This document shows positions 29,676 to 34,973 of a DNA stretch of 35,198 bases, in pieces. The notes under the pieces are model-generated. The model was not told the DNA's origin, did no database searches, and saw only the letters and a list, made by a program, of their open reading frames with translations. Made by a program: the position numbers and the translations under genes. The DNA comes from a virus, in IMG/VR virus record IMGVR_UViG_3300042879_003928, positions 1 through 35,198 of that record, one strand, 5' to 3'. Position 1 is the first letter of the stretch. The number at the start of each line of letters is the position of its first letter.

Positions 29676-29703
29676 GCGATCATGGCAAAAGGAGTATGAA
29701 TAA
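29503..29703 (+). CDS. Out-of-frame overlapping basic protein
   Basis: Up to 66 aa (starts possible at 29503, 29515 or 29542). The end KKVMPWEVRQGHKEHRDTVM then DNRPKRLRTRRDIERSWQKE is well-formed and resembles a phage protein pattern (PWEVRQGH..HR). It overlaps 29310-29675 in the +1 frame for 170 nt or more, and its TAA overlaps the next ATG (TAATG), fitting translational coupling. The start site is uncertain. Confidence 0.55.
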   Translation: MDNGMITLHNNDDMQRPRRNIIKVKKVMPWEVRQGHKEHRDTVMDNRPKRLRTRRDIERSWQKEYE

Positions 29704-29879
29704 TGTATCACTATATTACAGTGCAAATTGTGATGCGTGATTGCGAATCTAAAACAGACGCTAAAAGAAAGTGTGTACAACTTCTACCATGTCATCCAGA
29801 TGAAAATACTAGGCATATGGAATCTTGGGAAATTATAAAAGTGGTAGAGGCTGGACAAGACCTAGGATCGAGAGTATGA
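29703..29879 (+). CDS. Hypothetical early protein
   Basis: 58 aa, MYHYITVQIVMRDCESKTDA...; strand, helix, then WEIIKVVEA. Starts in a TAATG overlap with the preceding gene; last protein gene before the tRNA cluster. Confidence 0.6.
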   Translation: MYHYITVQIVMRDCESKTDAKRKCVQLLPCHPDENTRHMESWEIIKVVEAGQDLGSRV

Positions 29880-29948
29880 TATGTAAGCGTCCTGTCTACC
29901 CATGTGGATAGAGGGATCTTGACTCGTCAGAGATGGCGAGTCTTGCAA

Positions 29949-30020
29949 GCCGACGTAACTCAGTGGTAGAGTAGTTGTTTTGTAAACAACCTGTCGGGGG
30001 TTCGATTCCCTCTGTCGGCT
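29949..30020 (+). tRNA. tRNA-Thr (UGU)
   Basis: Acceptor GCCGACG/TGTCGGC, anticodon stem GTTGT/ACAAC with loop TTTGTAA (anticodon TGT, reads ACA), T-arm GGGGG TTCGATT CCCTC. No clear promoter of its own. Confidence 0.9.
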
Positions 30021-30021
30021 C

Positions 30022-30092
30022 TCCGGGGTAGTGTAACGGTAGCACTAGAGATTTTGGTTCTCTTTGTCTGGGTTCGAATCCTAGCCCCGGAA
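30022..30092 (+). tRNA. tRNA-Gln (UUG)
   Basis: Acceptor TCCGGGG/CCCCGGA, anticodon stem AGAGA/TCTCT with loop TTTTGGT (anticodon TTG, reads CAA), discriminator A. It begins 1 nt after tRNA-Thr. Confidence 0.9.
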
Positions 30093-30102
30093 TTGTAAAT
30101 GA

Positions 30103-30174
30103 TGTCCGATAGCTCAACGGTAGAGTAGGCGGCTGTTAACCGCTTGGTTCTAGGTTCGAATCCTAGTCGGACAG
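30103..30174 (+). tRNA. tRNA-Asn (GUU)
   Basis: Acceptor TGTCCGA/TCGGACA, stem GGCGG/CCGCT with loop CTGTTAA (anticodon GTT), T-arm CTAGG TTCGAAT CCTAG, discriminator G as usual for Asn. Confidence 0.9.
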
Positions 30175-30177
30175 TTT

Positions 30178-30264
30178 GGAATCTTGGCCGAGTGGTTTAA
30201 GGCAGCGGTTTACTAAACCGCCGAGGGTTAAAATCCTCCGGGGGTTCGAATCCCTCAGATTCCG
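30178..30264 (+). tRNA. tRNA-Ser with ACU anticodon
   Basis: 87 nt class II tRNA with a long variable arm; acceptor GGAATCT/AGATTCC, stem GCGGT/ACCGC, loop TTACTAA. The anticodon reads ACT rather than the usual GCT, so it would decode AGU; discriminator G. Confidence 0.85.
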
Positions 30265-30277
30265 CTAAAGGTTGGGG

Positions 30278-30306
30278 TTGACAACTGCCGATAACGAATG
30301 TAGAAT
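30278..30306 (+). promoter_or_regulatory. Promoter of tRNA-Ile
   Basis: TTGACA, 17 bp with GCCGATA, TAGAAT, 9 bp before the tRNA. Confidence 0.85.
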
Positions 30307-30315
30307 AGAACACAC

Positions 30316-30391
30316 GGGGCGTAAGGTAAGCCGGTTGCATCCGACACTCTTATAAGGTGTTCATAGGTACGTTCGACTCGTACACGCCCTA
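30316..30391 (+). tRNA. tRNA-Ile (UAU)
   Basis: Acceptor GGGGCGT/ACGCCCT, stem ACACT/GGTGT with loop CTTATAA (anticodon TAT, reads AUA), T-arm GTACG TTCGACT CGTAC, discriminator A. The D-arm is somewhat irregular. Confidence 0.82.
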
Positions 30392-30431
30392 CTTTTATGC
30401 TTCGGAGGCTGACGTTTGAGTTACGGTGGCT

Positions 30432-30504
30432 GGCCCCATCGTCTAACGGTTTAGGACCTTGGATTTTCGTTCCAAGTATCGGGGTTCGAATCCCCGTGGG
30501 GTCA
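30432..30504 (+). tRNA. tRNA-Glu (UUC)
   Basis: Acceptor GGCCCCA/TGGGGTC, stem TTGGA/TCCAA with loop TTTTCGT (anticodon TTC, reads GAA), T-arm CGGGG TTCGAAT CCCCG, discriminator A. Confidence 0.88.
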
Positions 30505-30505
30505 T

Positions 30506-30534
30506 TTGACAAATCGATAACGGTGTGGTAGACT
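30506..30534 (+). promoter_or_regulatory. Promoter with ATCGATA spacer
   Basis: TTGACA, 17 bp with ATCGATA, TAGACT, starting 1 bp after tRNA-Glu. Confidence 0.75.
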
Positions 30535-30558
30535 CTTGGAATAAGAAAGGAATTATAG

Positions 30559-30723
30559 ATGAAAACCGTAAAGGTTTATGATATTCTAACTTATGATGGA
30601 CAGACCCTAGCCGATATCCAATTAGAAATGCACGACGAATATGAATGGATCGACATTTTTTACAAGTTGGATGAGCTGACAGGACAGGACATTGACAGTT
30701 ATAGTTCTCATGAGGTAGAATGA
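30559..30723 (+). CDS. Hypothetical acidic microprotein
   Basis: 54 aa, MKTVKVYDILTYDGQTLADI...; acidic, strand-helix layout (YEWIDIFYKLDELTGQDIDS). AGAAAGGAA lies upstream. A protein gene inserted in the tRNA cluster; tRNA-Lys follows 6 nt after its stop. Confidence 0.6.
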   Translation: MKTVKVYDILTYDGQTLADIQLEMHDEYEWIDIFYKLDELTGQDIDSYSSHEVE

Positions 30724-30729
30724 TAAGGC

Positions 30730-30802
30730 GGGCCTCTAGCTCAATTGGCAGAGCAAGGAGCTTTTAACTCTTAGGTTCGGGGTTCGAGTCCCCGGGGGCC
30801 CA
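30730..30802 (+). tRNA. tRNA-Lys (UUU)
   Basis: Acceptor GGGCCTC/GGGGCCC, stem AGGAG/CTCTT with loop CTTTTAA (anticodon TTT, reads AAA), T-arm CGGGG TTCGAGT CCCCG, discriminator A. Confidence 0.9.
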
Positions 30803-30831
30803 TTGATAAGTGTTGTTTGTTGGTGTATCAT
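30803..30831 (+). promoter_or_regulatory. Sigma-70 promoter after tRNA-Lys
   Basis: TTGATA, 17 bp, TATCAT; no CCGATA. Confidence 0.55.
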
Positions 30832-30852
30832 CATGTTACCAAGGAGAGAGTT

Positions 30853-31035
30853 ATGAATTATTACGAAGATTATGACTATGACTATCATAGCATGGCTAAC
30901 GACGCTTATTATATCGAATATCAAGAAGATGACATAAACGAACCTTGGGATATTGATGATATGGATTATGATACTAATGATATCAAAGAATATGAAAACT
31001 ATTATCATGATATCATAGACGATATAGAAGACTAA
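30853..31035 (+). CDS. Asp/Tyr-rich low-complexity microprotein
   Basis: 60 aa, MNYYEDYDYDYHSMANDAYY...; very acidic with many Tyr, like the 104-aa protein at 18819. AAGGAGAGAG ribosome-binding site. Possibly a DNA-mimic or sequestering protein, not demonstrable here. Confidence 0.62.
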   Translation: MNYYEDYDYDYHSMANDAYYIEYQEDDINEPWDIDDMDYDTNDIKEYENYYHDIIDDIED

Positions 31036-31042
31036 TTTTAGT

Positions 31043-31120
31043 AACGGACGCAGCTTGGTGGGACAAGTTATCATTTCTTTATTCCTTTCTTTCTAGTACG
31101 TTCGAATCGTACCGTCCGTT
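31043..31120 (+). pseudogene. tRNA-like relic without anticodon arm
   Basis: An 8-bp acceptor AACGGACG/CGTCCGTT, a D-like arm GCTT/AAGT and a perfect T-arm GTACG TTCGAAT CGTAC are present, but between D and T arms is a 27-nt pyrimidine-rich stretch (ATTTCTTTATTCC...) with no stem. It ends 2 nt before the phosphoribosyltransferase start. Confidence 0.6.
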
Positions 31121-31122
31121 AT

Positions 31123-31614
31123 ATGATTACCATCGATACTCATCGAAAAACTAAAGATGGTAAAGTGATTCAGGGTTGTTCTCATACTTCTCTGATTCTG
31201 AATCATAAAGAACGTAATGCTATTGTTATGAAAGCAGTAGCGGATCTAAGGAAACTTAGCTTTGATAGTATCGTCTGTAGTGGAACAAGCGGATTATTAG
31301 TTGTTCCACAAATAGCAGAAATACTAGATAAGCATATAATAGTAGTGCGTAAACCAAGCGAGAAAAGATATTCCATTTTTGAAATAGAAGGAGTAACACC
31401 GCATCATTATATTATTGTTGATGATCTTATTTGCTCAGGAAGTACCATAAAATTAATCAAGAAAACTTTACACAATGAATGTCCGCGTTCTATATGCGTA
31501 GGAGCTTATTTCTATATGCCTCACGAATGTGCATATGTTGGTGAGGATGGCTCTAAACTTTTTCTGAGGGAGTACGGCATCCCTGCTCTAAATCCTTTCC
31601 CGCAAAGGACTTAG
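31123..31614 (+). CDS. Phosphoribosyltransferase
   Basis: 163 aa of type I PRTase fold. The PRPP-binding loop YIIVDDLICSGST lies at 96-108 (DD acidic pair, then SGST), and an early SGTSGLLVVPQIAE segment fits the PPi-loop region (residues 53-66). The substrate base cannot be told; salvage of host nucleotides is a fair guess. No ribosome-binding site: the ATG follows the tRNA-like relic by 2 nt. The stop is provided by repeat A copy 12 (PQRT, ACT TAG). Confidence 0.8.
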   Translation: MITIDTHRKTKDGKVIQGCSHTSLILNHKERNAIVMKAVADLRKLSFDSIVCSGTSGLLVVPQIAEILDKHIIVVRKPSEKRYSIFEIEGVTPHHYIIVDDLICSGSTIKLIKKTLHNECPRSICVGAYFYMPHECAYVGEDGSKLFLREYGIPALNPFPQRT

Positions 31615-31670
31615 GGCGAAGCCGCCCGGCCCACCTTGACGTAAGTCCTTATTTCTCAACTGGTTACATC
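31587..31670. repeat. Family A repeat, copy 12
   Basis: Half-sites TCTAAATCCTTT, AAAGGACTTAGGGCGA, GACGTAAGTCCTTA and TGGTTACATC; core CCGCCCGGCCC. Confidence 0.83.
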
Positions 31671-31697
31671 GCAAAAATTTTTTCGCAAGTTTGGTAC

Positions 31698-31725
31698 TTG
31701 ACACTGCCGATATGTGTTGTATACT
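31698..31725 (+). promoter_or_regulatory. Promoter with GCCGATA spacer
   Basis: TTGACA, 16 bp with TGCCGATA, TATACT. Confidence 0.82.
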
Positions 31726-31769
31726 TGGCGTATCAGAGTTGAAGAGTTCTAAACACGAAAGGGTTGATT

Positions 31770-32717
31770 ATGCCTGCTATGGTTGAAAAGATGATGTTTG
31801 TTGGTTCTACCCCTTGGCACGGTGAGGGTACGCAGTTGGATGAGAATCCGTCTATCAGCGAGGCCATCGTGGCCGCTGGTCTGGATTGGGAAGTCGGAAC
31901 GAAGCCGCTGTTTACGGCAGAAGGCGAGGAAGTCAATGCCAAGGCGACTTTCCGCAAGACCGACAATCGTGTGCTGGGAGTTGTGGGTCCGCGTTATACC
32001 CCTCTCCAGAATCAGGATGCGTTCGATTGGTTCCAGCCGTTTCTGGATGCTGGCGAATGCCAGTTGCATACTGCTGGTTCGCTCTCCGAAGGCGAGAAGG
32101 TTTGGGTGCTTGCCCAACTGAATCGCTCGAATAGCGAAATTGTTCCGGGTGATGAGGTGAGCAAGTTTATTCTGCTCTCTAATAGTCACGACGGTTCAAC
32201 GTCCATTCGTGTCGGATACACTCCGATTCGCGTTGTCTGCGTCAATACTCTTGCCGCTGCTCATAGTAGCAAGGATAGTCAACTGATTCGTATTCGTCAC
32301 ACCCGCTCCAGCAAGACCAATCTGGACAACGTGCGTGACATTATGGACAATATCAATGCTCAATTTGAGGCGACTGCGGAACAGTATAGATTCCTCGCTT
32401 CAAGAGATTTCAACCAGAACGACGTTCGCAAGTACGTCAAGGTGCTTCTCGGTATCGACAAGACTGCCGACGAGGACATCAAGACTCGTACCAAGAATAT
32501 CATGGATGAGATTCTCACGCTCGTCGAAGGTCCGAAACAGGCTGCGGTTGGGGTTCGTGGAACGTGGTGGGCTGCCTATAACGGTTTCAACGAATATCTC
32601 AACTACAATAAGGGTCGCACGGTTAGCAATCGTCTCGACTCTCTCTGGTTCGGCCAGAATGGAGTTGACAATCTCAAGGCTCTAAATACTGCGATGGATT
32701 TTGCCAACGCAATCTAA
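31770..32717 (+). CDS. DUF932 phage/plasmid-like protein
   Basis: 315 aa. TPWHGEGTQL, the DNRVLGVVGPRYTPLQNQDAF segment, GEKVWVLAQL and a mid-protein VGYTPIRVVCVNTL are hallmarks of the DUF932 family (plasmid/phage-like protein, sometimes TIGR03299), whose exact role is unsettled. Strong host-like codon bias, a GCCGATA promoter and its own terminator mark a highly expressed single-gene operon. AAAGGG lies upstream of the ATG; the in-frame TTG six nt earlier was not chosen. Confidence 0.88.
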   Translation: MPAMVEKMMFVGSTPWHGEGTQLDENPSISEAIVAAGLDWEVGTKPLFTAEGEEVNAKATFRKTDNRVLGVVGPRYTPLQNQDAFDWFQPFLDAGECQLHTAGSLSEGEKVWVLAQLNRSNSEIVPGDEVSKFILLSNSHDGSTSIRVGYTPIRVVCVNTLAAAHSSKDSQLIRIRHTRSSKTNLDNVRDIMDNINAQFEATAEQYRFLASRDFNQNDVRKYVKVLLGIDKTADEDIKTRTKNIMDEILTLVEGPKQAAVGVRGTWWAAYNGFNEYLNYNKGRTVSNRLDSLWFGQNGVDNLKALNTAMDFANAI

Positions 32718-32742
32718 TCTCTCTCCTTTCGTGGCGTGGCTC

Positions 32743-32785
32743 GGGGAGGCCGTCCCTCGCAAGAGGGGCGGCTTCCTTTTTTATA
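32743..32785 (+). terminator. Strong intrinsic terminator
   Basis: GGAGGCCGTCCCTC pairs with GAGGGGCGGCTTCC around a GCAA tetraloop and is followed by six T. Confidence 0.93.
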
Positions 32786-32805
32786 TATGCGAAATGGCAC
32801 ACTAA

Positions 32806-32890
32806 GCGTAAGTCATTGCGGCATAAGGACTTAGATCAAAATGGGCCGCCTAATTTCGTCCTAAGTTTAGTATCCATAAGGGTTTACGAC
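32806..32890. repeat. Family A repeat, copy 13
   Basis: Half-sites CGTAAGTCATTG, TAAGGACTTAGATCAA, a degenerate TCGTCCTAAGTTTAG and AGGGTTTACGAC; core GGGCCGCC. Confidence 0.78.
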
Positions 32891-32938
32891 AAAAGACTAT
32901 AGACTCAGACCCCCAGTGACGATATACTATATGGGTAG

Positions 32939-32970
32939 TTGACGTAAGGTGTTGACTGGTAAGGATTTAG
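32939..32970. repeat. Partial family A half-sites
   Basis: TGACGTAAGGTGTT and TAAGGATTTAGG form one inverted pair without core or outer sites. Confidence 0.5.
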
Positions 32971-33022
32971 GAAGAAATAGTAAAAGTGAATGTATAAAAA
33001 ATAATGTATAATTTTGTATCAG

Positions 33023-33059
33023 CTAATCCGCCAGATTTGCCGGTCATGCCGACAGTCAG
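33023..33059 (+). repeat. Element B, copy 5
   Basis: 37 nt; AATC/GATT stem with CGCCA loop, then the conserved AGTCAGTCAGAAG end. Confidence 0.7.
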
Positions 33060-33098
33060 TCAGAAGATTATGATCGTAACTCTAGATTCTTCAAGCAC

Positions 33099-33127
33099 TT
33101 GCGTCAAGTAGCAGAGTGTGTTATACT
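33099..33127 (+). promoter_or_regulatory. Promoter, TTGCGTCAAG type
   Basis: TTGCGT, 17 bp, TATACT; shares TTGCGTCAAG with the promoter at 33865. Confidence 0.65.
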
Positions 33128-33148
33128 ATAGTTACATGCGGTGGTACT

Positions 33149-33205
33149 ATGCTTATATTTATAATTGTATTTTTTATGATCTACATGCTGGATGAATATT
33201 CATAG
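33149..33205 (+). CDS. Possible membrane microprotein
   Basis: 18 aa, MLIFIIVFFMIYMLDEYS, entirely a hydrophobic helix plus an acidic end. It sits 21 bp after a promoter with a modest GGTGG site. Tentative because of its length. Confidence 0.35.
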   Translation: MLIFIIVFFMIYMLDEYS

Positions 33206-33211
33206 TCGCAC

Positions 33212-33248
33212 CTAATCCTTTCAGTTTGGCGGTCGTGGTGATAGTCAG
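33212..33248 (+). repeat. Element B, copy 6 (degenerate stem)
   Basis: 37 nt; the 5' stem is weak (AATCC...AGTTT), but spacing and the GATAGTCAGTC end are kept. Confidence 0.6.
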
Positions 33249-33288
33249 TCGGTTTCTATAGTCCTTTGTTATGCAGATAGGAAACATA

Positions 33289-33474
33289 ATGGGTATAACT
33301 TTTCCACTCAAGCTTATTACTTTGTCTATTGATCTTGGTATTGGTTCTGATGAGTGTGATATAAAGTCTAAGGAAAGTATAGCAGAATTTTTAAATAAGA
33401 AACTTTACGAAGACCCTGAGTTCTTTGGGGATTTTGGTCCAGAAAATATATTAGATATAAAAGATATAGATTAA
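33289..33474 (+). CDS. Hypothetical acidic protein
   Basis: 61 aa, MGITFPLKLITLSIDLGIGS...; a hydrophobic beta start and an acidic end (FFGDFGPENILDIKDID). ATAGGAAACATA gives AGGA upstream of this ATG, preferred over one six codons earlier. Function unknown. Confidence 0.58.
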   Translation: MGITFPLKLITLSIDLGIGSDECDIKSKESIAEFLNKKLYEDPEFFGDFGPENILDIKDID

Positions 33475-33475
33475 T

Positions 33476-33703
33476 ATGAAACTAATACATCACGGGAGAC
33501 AACATCTAAAAGATAATAATATGACATATGCCCAGCACTGGAAATTTGCTGTTGGACATGGGCTTTTATGTTTAGAGGCTGGATTATTTCTTATAGTACA
33601 TGGTTTTTTCCCATGCTTTTTCCAACGAGCCGGATCAGTATTAGTAAGAATATTAAATAAATCTTTTGATCAACATAAAAAGGATATCAAAAAATGCAAG
33701 TAG
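33476..33703 (+). CDS. DUF6356-like membrane protein
   Basis: 75 aa. HWKFAVGHGLLCLEAGLFLI then VHGFFPCFFQRAGSVLVRIL matches the layout of DUF6356-like phage/bacterial membrane proteins (two hydrophobic segments, HG..P..F...GS). The actual start may be the later MTYAQHW. Starts 2 nt after the previous stop. Confidence 0.6.
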   Translation: MKLIHHGRQHLKDNNMTYAQHWKFAVGHGLLCLEAGLFLIVHGFFPCFFQRAGSVLVRILNKSFDQHKKDIKKCK

Positions 33704-33840
33704 ATATATCAAAACAAGAAGCATGGAAACTATTAGATGCTATTGAAGCATATAAAAAAGATTATAGCTTGACTGCTCCTGTTACTAAAATGTTTACTAA
33801 TATAACTAAGAAACTAAAAGACATAGTTTCTGACTCTTGA
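33694..33840 (+). CDS. Hypothetical helical microprotein
   Basis: 48 aa, MQVDISKQEAWKLLDAIEAY...; two helices with Lys-rich faces. AAAAGGATATCAAAA gives a good ribosome-binding site inside the previous gene, and the genes overlap by 10 nt. Confidence 0.6.
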   Translation: MQVDISKQEAWKLLDAIEAYKKDYSLTAPVTKMFTNITKKLKDIVSDS

Positions 33841-33870
33841 CGTAAGTTCATATTCCTCAACCTGTTGCGT
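33837..33870. repeat. Partial family A half-sites
   Basis: TTGACGTAAGTTCATA followed by TGTTGCGTCAA; only the third and a degenerate fourth half-site, merging into the next promoter. Confidence 0.5.
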
Positions 33871-33893
33871 CAAGGTCCAGCTAGTGGTATAAT
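33865..33893 (+). promoter_or_regulatory. Promoter, TTGCGTCAAG type
   Basis: TTGCGT, 17 bp, TATAAT. The same bases (AGCTAGTGGTATAATGGTAG) resemble a tRNA D-arm, so it may descend from a tRNA 5' half. Confidence 0.65.
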
Positions 33894-33943
33894 GGTAGAC
33901 TGCGCCTGTGATTTCTTTTCTTTTACAAAATGGAGAATAATGT

Positions 33944-34163
33944 ATGACAAATAATTGTTGCAGATGCTGGATGTGATTGGCTAGAACACTCCCGACATGT
34001 ACTTGTTATAGTACCTTGTCGTGTAAACTTGTCAACCACAAAATTTTGGAAATCTCACTATGGTATTTATTCTTTTGTTGATGGTGCTTCTGGCAGACTA
34101 AGGGGTATATTAGTATGTATTACTCTAAGAGATATACTCTCACCCGCTCTGCATAATATATAA
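33944..34163 (+). pseudogene. Frameshifted small gene
   Basis: ATG with GGAGAATAATGT upstream opens a frame that stops after ten codons (MTNNCCRCWM). One base removed from the early AAAT run would join it to a 66-codon open frame reading IIVADAGCDWLEHSRHVLVI and on to ILSPALHNI. It is either a disrupted gene, a programmed shift or a sequencing error. Confidence 0.5.
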
Positions 34164-34213
34164 CCTAATTCTTAGATTTGTCAAGACCCAAATTTATCTT
34201 AAAGGGAACTCTT

Positions 34214-34480
34214 ATGAAAATCGAACCTAAATCTATATCTTATGACGGCTTAGTGTGTGATCTATTATTTCAACAGGTTCCTAAGCCTAAAAATATGATA
34301 ACGTGCAAAGCTGTGAATGTTTTTGATAATCGTTATCGTATTAATGTTTATGCTAAAACTATTATTGATGACAATGGATTAGAGGGACAAAAAATAGCTT
34401 ATAGTTGTTTCGCTAGACTTGATGACAACAAGTTTCTCAGAATAATAGATCCTGCCCCAACAGGAAATATGGCTCTTTAA
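34214..34480 (+). CDS. Hypothetical protein
   Basis: 88 aa, MKIEPKSISYDGLVCDLLFQ...; beta-rich (ITCKAVNVFDNRYRINVYAK, KIAYSCFARLDDNKFLRIID), with no family recognised. AAAGGGAAC lies 9 nt before the chosen ATG. Element B copy 7 follows the stop by 10 nt. Confidence 0.65.
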   Translation: MKIEPKSISYDGLVCDLLFQQVPKPKNMITCKAVNVFDNRYRINVYAKTIIDDNGLEGQKIAYSCFARLDDNKFLRIIDPAPTGNMAL

Positions 34481-34490
34481 TTTGTCTTAT

Positions 34491-34527
34491 CTAACCCTTC
34501 GGGTTTGCCACAGTTGCTCATAGTCAG
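34491..34527 (+). repeat. Element B, copy 7
   Basis: 37 nt; stem AACCC/GGGTT with loop TTC, and the CATAGTCAGTTGG end. Confidence 0.73.
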
Positions 34528-34688
34528 TTGGATTATGGGCCACTTGAAAAATCATCATCTTGCCATCATGACCCCTCAACCTAGTATAGAGTGTTGAATG
34601 AACACTCATGGTATCGTTATGGCTAGTAATGATAATATGGTTATTAATTCATGGATTTTGTTTAACTTTTTTATTTAGGAGACTATGT

Positions 34689-34901
34689 ATGAAGTATATT
34701 CTACTAGTTGCTTTAATGCTTGTTCCAACAGTTTCATTTGGCGGCGAATGTGTTAACGGATCTTGTAAGCTACGAAGTCGTGTTGTTAATGTAACACGAG
34801 AAATTGTTAGCGTTCCGGTTCAGGTAACTCGTCGCACTGTTGAAGCAACCCGTAATCTGGGACGAAGAACAGTAAATCGCGTTCGTGATGTTGTTCGTTG
34901 A
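34689..34901 (+). CDS. Secreted small basic protein
   Basis: 70 aa. MKYILLVALMLVPTVSFGG is a clear signal peptide with a likely cut after SFG. The mature part has CVNGSC (possible disulfide) and an Arg/Val-rich helical tail with a repeated R.V..TR.TV pattern. TAGGAGACTATGT ribosome-binding site. A terminator follows. Periplasmic or envelope action is inferred; function unknown. Confidence 0.7.
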   Translation: MKYILLVALMLVPTVSFGGECVNGSCKLRSRVVNVTREIVSVPVQVTRRTVEATRNLGRRTVNRVRDVVR

Positions 34902-34922
34902 ACCATAATCGTATTTTCATAA

Positions 34923-34955
34923 GCCCCGGAGGAGTAAAATCTTCCGGGGTTTATT
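34923..34955 (+). terminator. Intrinsic terminator
   Basis: CCCCGGA/TCCGGGG stem extended by AG/CT pairs, then TTTATTTATT. Confidence 0.85.
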
Positions 34956-34973
34956 TATTCAAGGAGGAATAAT

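Larger units (their letters stand above)
32786..33148 (+). other. Intergenic region with repeats and decayed promoter
   Basis: No convincing gene. It holds repeat A copy 13, a decayed promoter at 32911-32940 (CAGTGACGATA retained; -35 and -10 lost), partial half-sites at 32939-32970, element B copy 5 and a promoter at 33099. A 35-codon frame from 33004 runs through element B without a ribosome-binding site and is not called. Confidence 0.6.

Noticed and set aside
29919-29947. Promoter for the tRNA-Thr cluster
   Set aside because: TTGACT is present but no acceptable -10 box at 16-18 bp; the cluster may be read from upstream.
16080-32890. CRISPR array
   Set aside because: The repeats are 0.7-2.4 kb apart, contain genes between them and are internally palindromic; no short regular spacers.
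33004-33111. 35-codon frame through element B copy 5
   Set aside because: No ribosome-binding site; the frame is open because the element B consensus has no stop in it.
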